A stretch of DNA of 46,327 nt, taken from the NCBI GenBank assembly GCA_018303945.1, contig JAGVXD010000004.1, forward strand, positions 1 to 46,327, given 5' to 3'. The notes under the pieces are model-generated. The model saw only the letters and a program-made list of their open reading frames with translations, was not told the origin of the DNA and did no database searches. Positions within the stretch are counted from its first letter, which is position 1. Each line of letters begins with the position of its first letter. The DNA is from Candidatus Pacearchaeota archaeon. Lineage in GTDB: Archaea; Nanobdellota; Nanobdellia; Pacearchaeales; GW2011-AR1. Positions 18,207-28,299 of this stretch are shown piece after piece. Position numbers and translations under genes: made by a program.

Positions 18207-19898
18207 CTTTCCCCACCTGCGAACCTCTCGTTCAATATCCTCTATAGTAGCAATATCTGATATTGTCCTGTCTGGACGGTATGCACTTATACGTGGAAAA
18301 CGAAGAGCATAACCTGAACTATAGCTTGGACTTGGTTGGATATTTTGATAAGTGACTGAAACTACAATTTGTGGCTTTACTTTTACCATGCTTCCTTCTT
18401 TGCTTATGATTAGAGGTTTTAAGAGTTCGCTCATTTGTTCATAGCTTGTTCCTTCTTCTTCCTTTTCTTTCAATCCTGAAGAGACCTTGCCTATTTCAAG
18501 CATCTCCCCCTCTCCGGACCTGCATGCAATTATATAACTTGTCAGCCATCCTGCACGCTTTCCGCTCCCATGTTCAGCGCCTACAATAACTAAGTCAATG
18601 TCATTGACAACTGGTTTAACTTTAACCATAAATCCTACTTTTCTTCCCTGCTGATACGAAGCACTTAAATTTTTCACCATTATACCTTCCTGTCCTTCCT
18701 TTAAGGCTTCGGCATAAAATGTCTCAGCTTCATTTTCCTTATGCACAATCATGAATTCTGAAGTCTTTATAACCCATTTCTTATTTTTGACTAATTTCTC
18801 AAGAATCTTTCTCCGCTCGCTTAAAGGAGAATTCATGTAATTGTTTCCATCATAATACAAAACATCAAAAACATTAACCTCTACTGGCAGTTTCTCGCGT
18901 AGTTTATCAATGTCATATTTTCTCTTTATTCTCTGGCTGACAGCTTCAAATGGAAGATATTTTTTATTTTTTGGATTATAACCCACTGCTTCAGCATCAA
19001 GAATGAAGCTTTCTCCTATAATATTTTCTTTGACTGCATCTACTACATCTGGAAATTGTTTGCTTACTTCTTCAAGTTTGCGTGTAAAAAGCTGAATTTT
19101 CCCTGCTTTTTTATGTATGAGCATCCTAAAACCATCATACTTATACTCTACGGCTGCGGGTATGCCGCAGACAGAAAAAGCTTCAGCAATGCTGGCTGCC
19201 TTAATTGCAAGCATGACATTTAATGGCTTGCCAGGAATAACTCTAATCTCATCCAAAGCTTGCTTGCCTTTTATTGCCGCATCAAAAACGACTGCAAAGT
19301 CATTGGACAAATCGTAAGCAGATTGTATCTTCTCTCCCATACTCTCTCGTTCCTCTCTGAAAAAAGCAAGTGTCAGTGCATCGCGGATTATTCCTTCGGC
19401 AACACCTATACGCAAATCCTGCAAGACTGTGCGAATAATATATTGAGATTCAACAGGCTCTGCGCTTGCAAGAATCTCTGAAAGACATTGTATCTTTCTT
19501 TCCACTGCACCTTTTCCATTCACTGACAAAATTCTCTGAAGATTTGAAAAAACACTTTCCATTGTAAGCTTTTTTGAGAAAAGAACAGATTGACGCCTCT
19601 TTTCAGCAAGTGCTGCGGCAATTTTGCCCAAGTCACCTATTTTATTGAACATTTGGACAACACTCTCAATAGAAACTCCATAAGAAGCGCTCAATGCCTT
19701 GATAATCAATTGTCTTGACATCCCAAATTCTCTCACATCATATCCGGGAGTTACCTTGCCTTGTAATAAATATATCCACTCGCTCTTGCCTTCTTTTCCT
19801 AGTCTTATAAAAAACGCCGACAGTATATCAACTTTCTCAAGGCGTTTGCTCGTCTTGGAAATATCTTCATAAACTTTTACAATCTCTTTGTATTGCAT
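18195..19898 (-). CDS. lig: ATP-dependent DNA ligase (archaeal)
   Basis: EYKYDGFRMLIHK (motif I), FILDAEAVGY, EGIMVKNLSASYQQGRKVGFMVKVKP, FPRISAYRPDR. Confidence 0.96.
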   Translation of the reverse strand: MQYKEIVKVYEDISKTSKRLEKVDILSAFFIRLGKEGKSEWIYLLQGKVTPGYDVREFGMSRQLIIKALSASYGVSIESVVQMFNKIGDLGKIAAALAEKRRQSVLFSKKLTMESVFSNLQRILSVNGKGAVERKIQCLSEILASAEPVESQYIIRTVLQDLRIGVAEGIIRDALTLAFFREERESMGEKIQSAYDLSNDFAVVFDAAIKGKQALDEIRVIPGKPLNVMLAIKAASIAEAFSVCGIPAAVEYKYDGFRMLIHKKAGKIQLFTRKLEEVSKQFPDVVDAVKENIIGESFILDAEAVGYNPKNKKYLPFEAVSQRIKRKYDIDKLREKLPVEVNVFDVLYYDGNNYMNSPLSERRKILEKLVKNKKWVIKTSEFMIVHKENEAETFYAEALKEGQEGIMVKNLSASYQQGRKVGFMVKVKPVVNDIDLVIVGAEHGSGKRAGWLTSYIIACRSGEGEMLEIGKVSSGLKEKEEEGTSYEQMSELLKPLIISKEGSMVKVKPQIVVSVTYQNIQPSPSYSSGYALRFPRISAYRPDRTISDIATIEDIEREVRRWGKLYK

Positions 19899-19962
19899 TG
19901 CATCTCAAAGCCAGAGTATTATTTAAACGTTCTTCATGAATAAAAACTTCAAGATACTTTAA

Positions 19963-20661
19963 TTAAATCCATCCCCTCTTTTCTATTCCTGAATTAACAA
20001 TAACAAAATCTAAGGATTTCTCTGGCAGACTTCTATGTTTCCTTAGATAAGCAGTTCTTCTTCCGTCTTTATGTTGCAGTTCTATGTGGCACTTCGCCCA
20101 ATATTTTAATATGTCTCCTCCAACCATCTTGTCAACTTCTTCCCAGCGATATACTTGATTTGTAATCAGCACTGGAATTTCCCTCTTGCGTGCAATTTCA
20201 GCAAGCGTACGCAACTGTCTTATAAGTTCTGAATTTATTGATTGCATCTCTTTCGCATCTTTCTCTCTTGCACTCGCAAAGTCCAGTCTGTAGAGAATAG
20301 TCATTCCGTCAACGATAATAAGTGAGACTTCTTTTTTAAGATGTTCCAGAAGCTGTTCAAAAGCCTTCTTCTGTTCGTTAAAATTAGTCGGCTTTAAAAG
20401 AAATATATTCCCCAATACTTCTTCCATATTTTCCGGTGCAAGCTGTTTCACTCTTTCAACACTAAATCCTCCTTCGGTATCTATATATATTACCTTGTTT
20501 CCTTTCTTTGCCTGTGACACTGCTGCCAGCAGGCAGAAATTTGTCTTCCCACTTCCAGAAGCGCCGTACATGACGCTTAATATGTCCGTATCATATCCCC
20601 CATGTAACCATCTATTGAGGTCGTAAGAACCGGATGATATCTTAGTCATAGTGACCTCCAT
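19963..20661 (-). CDS. radB: RadB, DNA repair and recombination protein
   Basis: YGASGSGKTNFCLLAA Walker A, VIYIDTEGGFSVERV, LIIVDGMTILYR, VLITNQVY. Confidence 0.93.
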   Translation of the reverse strand: MEVTMTKISSGSYDLNRWLHGGYDTDILSVMYGASGSGKTNFCLLAAVSQAKKGNKVIYIDTEGGFSVERVKQLAPENMEEVLGNIFLLKPTNFNEQKKAFEQLLEHLKKEVSLIIVDGMTILYRLDFASAREKDAKEMQSINSELIRQLRTLAEIARKREIPVLITNQVYRWEEVDKMVGGDILKYWAKCHIELQHKDGRRTAYLRKHRSLPEKSLDFVIVNSGIEKRGWI

Positions 20662-20737
20662 AAGTAAGTTTGGAACTCCTAGAAACCTTTGTCAAAGGTT
20701 TGTAGAGGTCGTAAGAACCGGATGATATCTTAGTCAT
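20617..20737. repeat. 33-bp direct repeat of radB 5' end (20617-20649 and 20705-20737) flanking a 55-bp insert with a 9-bp-stem hairpin
   Basis: gaggtcgtaagaaccggatgatatcttagtcat occurs twice exactly; hairpin AAACCTTTG-T-CAAAGGTTT. Confidence 0.95.
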
Positions 20738-20816
20738 TCAAATAAAAAGAAAATAGCCTATATAAAAACAATTATACTCTATTACAAAAGAATTTGTAAT
20801 GCCATCACTTCCACCA

Positions 20817-23231
20817 CTAGCTTGGCTTTGAAGGATATCGTGATAGAAATTCCTTAGTTACGTCGTTATCTCCTGTAGCTGTTTCGTAAAGATAACTAGA
20901 TGTCCCATCAGCATAATACTGTATAGTGGCTTCTTGGGTAAATACGACGGCAGGATAATCCTTTCCAGTAAACCAAAATAGCTCATGGTTTTCTAATCTG
21001 TATAACTTGTTACTGCCAATAGTAATCGTCTCCAAAGTGCCACCCTTTGAATTTGCATATAAATCTTTAAGTTGTGCTTCAGTACCGCTAGTAAAACCCC
21101 AGAGATTTACAAAAATGCTTTTGTTTGAGCTAGAATCTCTGTACTCTGCTCTATTGACTTCAACACATAAAGCTCCATTTTTAGTGTTAGTGCATTCATT
21201 ATCTTCGTGTCTTGAATCAGCTAGTGAATAAGTGCCGATTATTTGAGGAAAATTGAATGTATTGGATGTCTCTCCTAAATACTGCGCAATGCACTGGTTA
21301 TAATCATCATTATCAAATATGTTTGCTAGTCTGCACAATACACGTCCAATAAGCACCTTAAATCCTTTATTCTCCTTAATTAAGGCATTTATCTCTACGC
21401 ATTGTCCCGCAGAACACACGTTGCTTTCACATTCATAACTATTATCGCATTGTAAATTACTTACCTGTGCCTTAAAGGTTCCGTCAACATCACAATATTC
21501 GCCGGACTTTCTATATCCATAAGGTACACACTTATTTTCCCTCAAACAACTATTTTCGCATTCAACTGTTTCTGGAGGAATTATATCAGGAACTATAAGA
21601 GTGGAGGGATGTTTTATCAAATAAGGTTTGACAAATGAAGTAAATAAGTTGATATCTAAAGATTCTCTAAATTCAAAAGCAACATATATTACTTTATCCC
21701 TACTTATCCATAAACCCGCCCCCTCATTCTTGTCTCTATTAGATCCTATCCATAAAACTTGCGCATTGGGAAGACTTCCTGTGTCTGGAACATCCACAGA
21801 ATCATAGTCAAACATCCCCTCATCCCCTAGTGTTTCCCTCAAATAAGAAACATAAGAATCAAATTCAGCAAATTTTATTTCGTGATCAAGTTCAAGAACC
21901 GCCGCCTTGGCATAGACATCTACATTTGGACCGGATATGATACTATACAATGCAGATGCACCATCAATCGCGCCTTTGAAATGAGTAACTTCATCACGTA
22001 CCAAATCTGCATCTAATCCGGTTTCAAGAGTATCGTTAAGATAAATAAATGCCCCGATATCCCTATCTATAATATAATTTCTATACTTTGGATCTTCTTG
22101 GTTTCCTTGTACGCACGCCCCATTTTGACATCCATTTGGGCAAGCATAAGTTTCGCTATCAAAATAGCCTTGAGCATTGCATCTATACTCAAAAAGATCA
22201 TTAGCGTTTGAACCAGGATAAATATCTTTAGCACAAACATCATATACATCTCTATTTTTATCATCAGTATTACAATCAAAGCAGTAACCCTTTGTTTTTC
22301 CATTAACAAAGTAATTTCTTCCGCCATCGCTGTCTGTGCAAGTCACTCCTCCACCTCCACCACCGCCACCACTACTACTGCTGTTAGAGACAAACCCGCT
22401 CTTCTCATTATTATATAGCTGCAAGACTTCATTTGCTCTTAAGACGCGATTATATATTCTAGCTTCATCAATATATCCATCAAAAGAATATGCTCCGGAA
22501 TAATACGTTCCAATATATAGAGGATTATTGTCTGACAATATAGGCTGTGAATAAGGCTGGGACACCTCACCAATGCCATTTATATAAATTTTCTGCTTTA
22601 ACCCATCATATGTCACAACAACATGCGTCCACTTATTTAATCTATTGTTAAAGCTTGTAGTTGAAGTTGCTTGTCCCTGCCCTTCCGTTCCTGCACCGTT
22701 AAGTCTGAAATAAAGTTTATCGTAAAGCAATAAAGAATAAATTCCCTGCGATTCCGTCAGAGGTCCCTTCATTAATATCCCATTGTTTCTTGCAGAACGA
22801 GGATTTATCCATATTGATATTGTCATGTTTTTAGGACTGCTTGTTCCCAAATCCAAAGATTGACTATTAGGCACCTCAACATAAGAACTCACGCTAAAAT
22901 TCAAGCAATCCCCTGTCGCTTTGTCTATACACCTAACAGCAACATCTCCGGTAGCAATTCCATTATTCCCATTGCCCGAACTATCTATTTGTGTAGCATC
23001 AATATTTCCATCAAAATCCCAGTATCCGACTAATCCATCACTACTTACATCAGCAACAACATTTCCAGTCAAAGCGCTCTTAAACCAGCTTCCAAACCCT
23101 GCCGACGCCAAACTAACAGAAAGAATTAATAACGCCGCAACAAATGCAAAAGCAATAAATCCCTTTTTTACTACCATTCTGAAAAACAGATGAACATTAT
23201 CTATATAAATATTTGCTTTTAAAAAGTGCAT
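20817..23231 (-). CDS. Large secreted/surface protein with LamG (concanavalin-like) domain, Gly-rich linker and Cys-rich region
   Basis: GLVGYWDFDGNIDATQIDSSGNGNNG ... FDGYIDEARIYNRVLRANEV; SSSSGGGGGGGG linker. Confidence 0.8.
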   Translation of the reverse strand: MHFLKANIYIDNVHLFFRMVVKKGFIAFAFVAALLILSVSLASAGFGSWFKSALTGNVVADVSSDGLVGYWDFDGNIDATQIDSSGNGNNGIATGDVAVRCIDKATGDCLNFSVSSYVEVPNSQSLDLGTSSPKNMTISIWINPRSARNNGILMKGPLTESQGIYSLLLYDKLYFRLNGAGTEGQGQATSTTSFNNRLNKWTHVVVTYDGLKQKIYINGIGEVSQPYSQPILSDNNPLYIGTYYSGAYSFDGYIDEARIYNRVLRANEVLQLYNNEKSGFVSNSSSSGGGGGGGGVTCTDSDGGRNYFVNGKTKGYCFDCNTDDKNRDVYDVCAKDIYPGSNANDLFEYRCNAQGYFDSETYACPNGCQNGACVQGNQEDPKYRNYIIDRDIGAFIYLNDTLETGLDADLVRDEVTHFKGAIDGASALYSIISGPNVDVYAKAAVLELDHEIKFAEFDSYVSYLRETLGDEGMFDYDSVDVPDTGSLPNAQVLWIGSNRDKNEGAGLWISRDKVIYVAFEFRESLDINLFTSFVKPYLIKHPSTLIVPDIIPPETVECENSCLRENKCVPYGYRKSGEYCDVDGTFKAQVSNLQCDNSYECESNVCSAGQCVEINALIKENKGFKVLIGRVLCRLANIFDNDDYNQCIAQYLGETSNTFNFPQIIGTYSLADSRHEDNECTNTKNGALCVEVNRAEYRDSSSNKSIFVNLWGFTSGTEAQLKDLYANSKGGTLETITIGSNKLYRLENHELFWFTGKDYPAVVFTQEATIQYYADGTSSYLYETATGDNDVTKEFLSRYPSKPS

Positions 23232-23378
23232 TATTGCAATAAGAATATTTTTGAGCTCATCGCGCCTTGATTTTACATGAACCTTATGATATTAGAAGAA
23301 ATAAACCCTATTATGCTCCATTTATCAATAATTCTTAGTTTTCATCTACAAATAAAAAATAATGAAAAAAATATCTGA

Positions 23379-23567
23379 TTATCTTCCGCGCTTTGCGCTT
23401 TTCTTTGTCTCTTTGCTCCAAGCACTGCAGTTTGGGCATGCCAACGCGTGAATTATTAATATTACTGCCGCTATGGATATTATCCATGGCGAATAGCGCA
23501 CTGGCCAGAGAGCAAAAATCAAGATTATCGCTCCGAGAACAATTTCAGTTATTCTGCAATTACACAT
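23379..23567 (-). CDS. Small Cys-containing membrane protein
   Basis: 62-aa ORF, hydrophobic core, MCNC and CPNC motifs. Confidence 0.5.
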   Translation of the reverse strand: MCNCRITEIVLGAIILIFALWPVRYSPWIISIAAVILIIHALACPNCSAWSKETKKSAKRGR

Positions 23568-23610
23568 ATATGCACCTCCAATAATTACTCGCTCTATGTG
23601 TTAATAAACC

Positions 23611-23865
23611 TTACTTCTTCAATAGACCTGTAAGTTTAGACGTATCTTTCTTTATAGCAGTAATTGCTTTGCTGATGACCTTCCCAACGCTCTCGTCTTT
23701 GCTTATTATTTTAAATAAAATCGGCTTTGAAGGATGTTCTCTTCTCCAGACAGCCAGTTCAACTTTCTGTTCATTTAAATATACCCTTAGAATTTCTGCA
23801 AGCGTTAAATTATCTGTGCGAAATTCCATTTCATTTTTGTCTTGTTTTACAATCTCTATGTTCAT
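23611..23865 (-). CDS. rpoL: DNA-directed RNA polymerase subunit L
   Basis: EFRTDNLTLAEILRVYLN...VELAVWRREHPSKPILFKI. Confidence 0.9.
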   Translation of the reverse strand: MNIEIVKQDKNEMEFRTDNLTLAEILRVYLNEQKVELAVWRREHPSKPILFKIISKDESVGKVISKAITAIKKDTSKLTGLLKK

Positions 23866-23904
23866 AAGTTTAAGTCTGAAAGTTAATTTATAAAGCTTTC
23901 GTGG

Positions 23905-24474
23905 CTAAGATTCATCATCCAAATCTATGAAATCTTCCTCGTTTTTTACATCTTCATATTTATGGGCTCCTTGAACTTCGCCCTCTCTTTTCTCCCTGTA
24001 TGAAAACTTTGGTGGATTGAAAGAAGAGCCGTCTTTGCGCAAGTTTACCCCTAGATATTTCTCCGCTTTGCTTATTAGTATATAATCATCTGAAGGCAAA
24101 ACCCCATTCTCAATTAGTTTTATCTCATGTTCAGAAGCCCCCAATGCATCAGCAAACTGCTTTCTTGTTAAATGCTTTGAGCGTCTCTTCTCAAGAATTA
24201 TCCAGTGAAAATTATCAACTAGGCTTGAAATTACTGCATTCTTATGTTTGGGGAGCGGCTTGCGCAAAGTCTCAAAAGGCGCTATCTTTACATCATCAAC
24301 CCTTCTTGCAGCGATGGTAGAAGCACTTGGAGGTTCAGCATCCTGTTGTCTCCTTAAAACTATCAGCCCTTCTCTCAAAGCATAGGATTCGCTCACTCTT
24401 ACAATTTTGCCGTCTTCAAGAGCATCAACCATCCTCTCTTTCCCAGGCACTTTATAAATACTCATATAAAACAA
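23905..24474 (-). CDS. XRE-HTH protein, MBF1-like, without obvious N-terminal zinc ribbon
   Basis: LEKRRSKHLTRKQFADALGASEHEIKLIENGVLP helix-turn-helix and KAEKYLGVNLR tail. Confidence 0.75.
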   Translation of the reverse strand: MFYMSIYKVPGKERMVDALEDGKIVRVSESYALREGLIVLRRQQDAEPPSASTIAARRVDDVKIAPFETLRKPLPKHKNAVISSLVDNFHWIILEKRRSKHLTRKQFADALGASEHEIKLIENGVLPSDDYILISKAEKYLGVNLRKDGSSFNPPKFSYREKREGEVQGAHKYEDVKNEEDFIDLDDES

Positions 24475-24549
24475 ACCATGTCTGGCTTTTTATTGTTTAT
24501 TGCTCTGAAGAATATGTTTGAAACTGAGTAGCTATCTCTTATCATAAAT

Positions 24550-25224
24550 TCACTCACTAAGCCTTTTGAGAATATCTTCCTCTCTCTGAAACCCATAAAG
24601 CACTTCTTTCTCATTTATGATTATCGCAGGCAGTGAGGTTATGTTGTAAATTCTCTTCTGAAGTTCCACAGACTGCAGTCCTATATCGCCCGCTATAGGG
24701 AGAAGTATTACATCATTCCCTCTGCTTTCTTTCACGCTCTTAAGCACGTTAGATATTATTTTCTGTTCAGCAACCTTCGCTGAATTTTCAGGCTCATTTA
24801 CATACAAATAAACAATAGTGTCAAATCCTACTTTACATTTCTCCTTGAAGAGTATGGAATTCATCCAAAGCTCAGTCTTAAGGAGGACATAGAGTTTCTT
24901 CTCATTCACCATCTGTGCTGTTATCTGATTCGACTCTTCATATCTTTCTAGCTGAAGCCCTTTTTCATAAAGCTGATCTGCAAACAAAAAGTTCTGTTCT
25001 ATTGCTAAAGTGCATGTATCCTCCCCCATAAGTTGGTAATAGTAATTCTGCAGTCTAAGGTCAAGAGCCTCTATTTCGTATCCCTGTGAATATCTCATCA
25101 ATGCGTCTGCCCTTCCTGATTCTATGAAATATCCCAGTGAAAATCCTATAAGAAATACCACGCACACAGCTAGAAAAGCTTCAATGAATACTCTGAACCT
25201 GCTTGTTGCTATTTGGTGTACCAT
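24550..25224 (-). CDS. Hypothetical membrane-anchored protein, possibly thioredoxin-like C-terminal fold
   Basis: N-terminal TM; NITSLPAIIINEKEVLYGFQ resembles the cis-Pro region of thioredoxin folds. Confidence 0.5.
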   Translation of the reverse strand: MVHQIATSRFRVFIEAFLAVCVVFLIGFSLGYFIESGRADALMRYSQGYEIEALDLRLQNYYYQLMGEDTCTLAIEQNFLFADQLYEKGLQLERYEESNQITAQMVNEKKLYVLLKTELWMNSILFKEKCKVGFDTIVYLYVNEPENSAKVAEQKIISNVLKSVKESRGNDVILLPIAGDIGLQSVELQKRIYNITSLPAIIINEKEVLYGFQREEDILKRLSE

Positions 25225-26438
25225 CTCAAGTCTCCTTTAGCTAGCTTATACAATGCTGCAACCAGCGGAATTATATAAAGCGCCCTATATAAAACCGAGT
25301 AAGCAAGTATCTTTAAAACACTTTTGTCCCCAGTTTCAGAGTTCCTAAAGCCCATCTTATAATGAAAAATAGAGCAAATAAAGAAGAGTGCTCCAAAGAA
25401 TATTAAGAGTGTAAAACTGAATGAAAATTCAAAGTACCTGAAATAATCATATCCTTGCAAAGCATAGTAAGCAGATAGCAATTGATAAGTTCCTTTTACC
25501 CAAACATAGCGTATAAACAAGAGTATTCCAACTATAGCCAAAATAAAAGATGCGCTAACATAAGGCACTACAAAATATCCGAACATATTGCCTGCGTTGC
25601 TGAACATGCTTTTATAATATTTTCTTACAGTTTGTATTCCTCCAAGATTCCAGCGCACTCTCTGTTTTATCCATGTCTTAAGGTCTAATGGGACGCTTGT
25701 ATAAACAATTGCTGAATATGACATACGAGTCTTATACCCTTCACTAAGCACATGCCAGGTTATCTCAATATCCTCGGTAAGATTGGTAGGATCAAATCCT
25801 CCAAGTCTCTTAATCACACTTGAACGATATATGCTCAGTGGCCCATTCGTAACATAAACAGAATCAACAAAGTCCAGAAGTTTTCTTGTCCAAGCAATTA
25901 TTGAATAATCCATAACCTGAAATTTCCCAAGCATCCTCTCCTTATTCTTTACCAAAACTCTTGAAGTTACTGCGGCTACTTTCTCATCCTCAAAATGCCC
26001 AACCATCTTTTCCAGCGCATCCTGATTAGGGTAGGAATCTGCATCAACCACCGCGATTAAATCCCCTCTGGTCCTTTTGAGTGCATAGTTAAGCGAGTTC
26101 GCCTTTCCCGAGTTTGGCTTGTCAATGAGAGTTATCTCTTTGTGTTTCTCTGTAAATTTCCGTACAACTTCTGCAGTCCTGTCCCTGCTTCCGTCGTTTA
26201 TCACTATTATTTCTTTTCTGCCTTTAGGATACTTGAGAGCTAATAAGCACCTTATAGTCTCGCCTATGTTCTTCTCCTCGTTATATGCAGGGACAAGAAT
26301 TGAAATTGTAGGATAGCTTTTTGGGACAGGATACGCATTAAGGCTCTTCCTATATCTTAAGTGTAAAATTATGAATATAAAAATAAGAAAAAGCCCAATA
26401 AAAAACATCACCAGATAGATTCCTGTCAGTATGTTCAT
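25209..26438 (-). CDS. Family 2 glycosyltransferase, processive polysaccharide synthase type
   Basis: ISILVPAYNEEKNIGETI, IVINDGSRDRT, VVDADSYPNQDA, TEDIEITWHV, QRVRWNLGG. Confidence 0.93.
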   Translation of the reverse strand: MNILTGIYLVMFFIGLFLIFIFIILHLRYRKSLNAYPVPKSYPTISILVPAYNEEKNIGETIRCLLALKYPKGRKEIIVINDGSRDRTAEVVRKFTEKHKEITLIDKPNSGKANSLNYALKRTRGDLIAVVDADSYPNQDALEKMVGHFEDEKVAAVTSRVLVKNKERMLGKFQVMDYSIIAWTRKLLDFVDSVYVTNGPLSIYRSSVIKRLGGFDPTNLTEDIEITWHVLSEGYKTRMSYSAIVYTSVPLDLKTWIKQRVRWNLGGIQTVRKYYKSMFSNAGNMFGYFVVPYVSASFILAIVGILLFIRYVWVKGTYQLLSAYYALQGYDYFRYFEFSFSFTLLIFFGALFFICSIFHYKMGFRNSETGDKSVLKILAYSVLYRALYIIPLVAALYKLAKGDLRWYTK

Positions 26439-26439
26439 G

Positions 26440-26982
26440 TTACCCTATAGGCTTCTCTTCAGCCGCCCCTTCAGCTACATTTTCTCCAGTTGGAACGCTA
26501 AAATAATCATAAAAGCTCTCGCTTAATCTTAATTCTGCTGTATGCCCCATGCGCTTCTTCGTGATAAGCCCCATCTGCACAAACTTTGAGATGTGCTCAT
26601 ATGCTTTGTTCCCTCTTATTTTAATCAATACTGACTGCTTCATTGGCTGCTTATATGCAAGTATCGCAAGAGTTTCCTGTTCCGCTTTGCTAAATTCAGA
26701 ACTGCCTGTTGCAAGCTTGTTTACAAGCCACGTATAATCCGAAGCTACATCCATCTTCCACAAGTTATCTTTCGCCACAATTTCTATTCCTGAATCTTTA
26801 TAGCAGTCGCTCAAATCTGCCAGTATTTTCTTTAAAAGAATTGGATTAACATCAGTAAGCGCGACAAGCTCTTGTAAACTCATGAACCTACCCGCTATAA
26901 AAAGCGCCGCCTCAACTCTTTTAGATGCTGTCCTCTCCCTTTCATTATCTAGTTCTTCGAGTCCTTCATCTCTTAATTCCAT
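26440..26982 (-). CDS. scpB: Segregation and condensation protein B (ScpB)
   Basis: VEAALFIAGRFMSLQELVALT; EQETLAILAYKQPMKQSVLIKIRGNKAYEHISKFVQMGLI. Confidence 0.88.
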   Translation of the reverse strand: MELRDEGLEELDNERERTASKRVEAALFIAGRFMSLQELVALTDVNPILLKKILADLSDCYKDSGIEIVAKDNLWKMDVASDYTWLVNKLATGSSEFSKAEQETLAILAYKQPMKQSVLIKIRGNKAYEHISKFVQMGLITKKRMGHTAELRLSESFYDYFSVPTGENVAEGAAEEKPIG

Positions 26983-27038
26983 ATATCTCTATAAGAGAGT
27001 CACATTTTAAACTTTACCGATAAATACAATGGCTCAAA

Positions 27039-27608
27039 TCATCTGTAAAAAGTGATTAGCAGACCTTCAATTATGGCTGCAACTAAAAGCAAAGGAAGAA
27101 CTATATATAAGAAAACAAGCATAGAGTAATAAAAACGGCTCTTAAAAGTTTCCCAAGGTTTCTTGTTCACTATTGAATCTCCTAATCGTACCCCCATTCC
27201 CAATGAAATAAACAAAGCTGGCAATTCAAATATACCATGAGGCAACAATCTCCAAAATTCGGCAATCCCAGATATGCTCCATGACTTGGCTAGAACATAG
27301 CCAACCACAATCCCATTTAGAATGGCTGTAAAAATAGGGAATATTCCTAAAGCCGCTCCCAAAATAACTCCTGCAAAGGAACTCTGAAGATTATTAAGAA
27401 AAATAAAGATTGTTATTTCTATTCCGGACATTCCTGAAGTCTTCTCTATAAGTTCTCTTAAAATTCTCTCTATTGAACTAAAATTAGAAGGAAAGATAAA
27501 TCCTATAATTACACTAAAAAGAAAAAGCCCTACAACTAAATATATTTCTTTTTTGCTTTCACATAAATAATTCCAACTATTAAGATATATTTTCTTTAAA
27601 TTATTCAT
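27039..27608 (-). CDS. SpoIIM-like (stage II sporulation protein M) membrane protein
   Basis: NNLQSSFAGVILGAALGIFPIFTAILNGIVVGYVL; LPHGIFELPALFISLGMGVRLG. Confidence 0.88.
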   Translation of the reverse strand: MNNLKKIYLNSWNYLCESKKEIYLVVGLFLFSVIIGFIFPSNFSSIERILRELIEKTSGMSGIEITIFIFLNNLQSSFAGVILGAALGIFPIFTAILNGIVVGYVLAKSWSISGIAEFWRLLPHGIFELPALFISLGMGVRLGDSIVNKKPWETFKSRFYYSMLVFLYIVLPLLLVAAIIEGLLITFYR

Positions 27609-28294
27609 CTAAAATACCTCTCAAGCATTTCAATTTTTCTCCTGTATCTAAGACGTAAATAATAGCCGTATAATACCCCCGCAATAAACCCTCCGAAATG
27701 AGCGACATTTCCTATGTTCCAGCCTGCGGCAATGCTTACAATCCATGTTATTATGAGCACTGCCGGCACCATGATGTATGCAGGCAGAGAGAAAAAAGGG
27801 AGAAATATTATTGTAAACTTCAGCTTCGGCAGTATCAAAACAAATAGTCCTGCAATAGCAAATATCGCTCCGGATGCCCCGACCATATACTCGCCAGGAG
27901 ACCCGAAAACGGCAGCCAGCTCTCCTCCTCCAAACAATAAGCTAGTCACTATGGATAATATTCCTGCGAAAATTCCTGCTAAAATATAAAGCCATGTGAA
28001 TCTCTTTCTGCCTATTATTTTCTCGCACAAGCTTCCCAAAGAGAATAAGACGAGCATATTTACAAGCAAGTGGAGTATCCCTCCATGTACGAACATATGA
28101 AGCAAAATCGTCCATAAATAATTTCCCCGTATTATGCTGTCTGGCTGTAAAGCAAAATATTTTACTGAATCTGGATTTACAAACCAGAATACCATTGCAA
28201 TTATTGAGATTATAGTCGTCAGGAGTATAAGTGTAAAAACTGCAGATAACTTAAAATTGCTGTACCTTCTAGTATTTAAATAATTAATGTGCAT
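27605..28294 (-). CDS. Rhomboid family intramembrane serine protease
   Basis: HMFVHGGILHLLVNMLVLFSLG; GASGAIFAIAGLF; NVAHFGGFIAGV. Confidence 0.94.
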   Translation of the reverse strand: MHINYLNTRRYSNFKLSAVFTLILLTTIISIIAMVFWFVNPDSVKYFALQPDSIIRGNYLWTILLHMFVHGGILHLLVNMLVLFSLGSLCEKIIGRKRFTWLYILAGIFAGILSIVTSLLFGGGELAAVFGSPGEYMVGASGAIFAIAGLFVLILPKLKFTIIFLPFFSLPAYIMVPAVLIITWIVSIAAGWNIGNVAHFGGFIAGVLYGYYLRLRYRRKIEMLERYFR

Positions 28295-28299
28295 GAAAA

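Noticed and set aside
22340-22385. Trinucleotide microsatellite (ccacct/ccaccg/actact)
   Set aside because: Encodes the Gly/Ser linker of the LamG surface protein; ordinary low-complexity linker.
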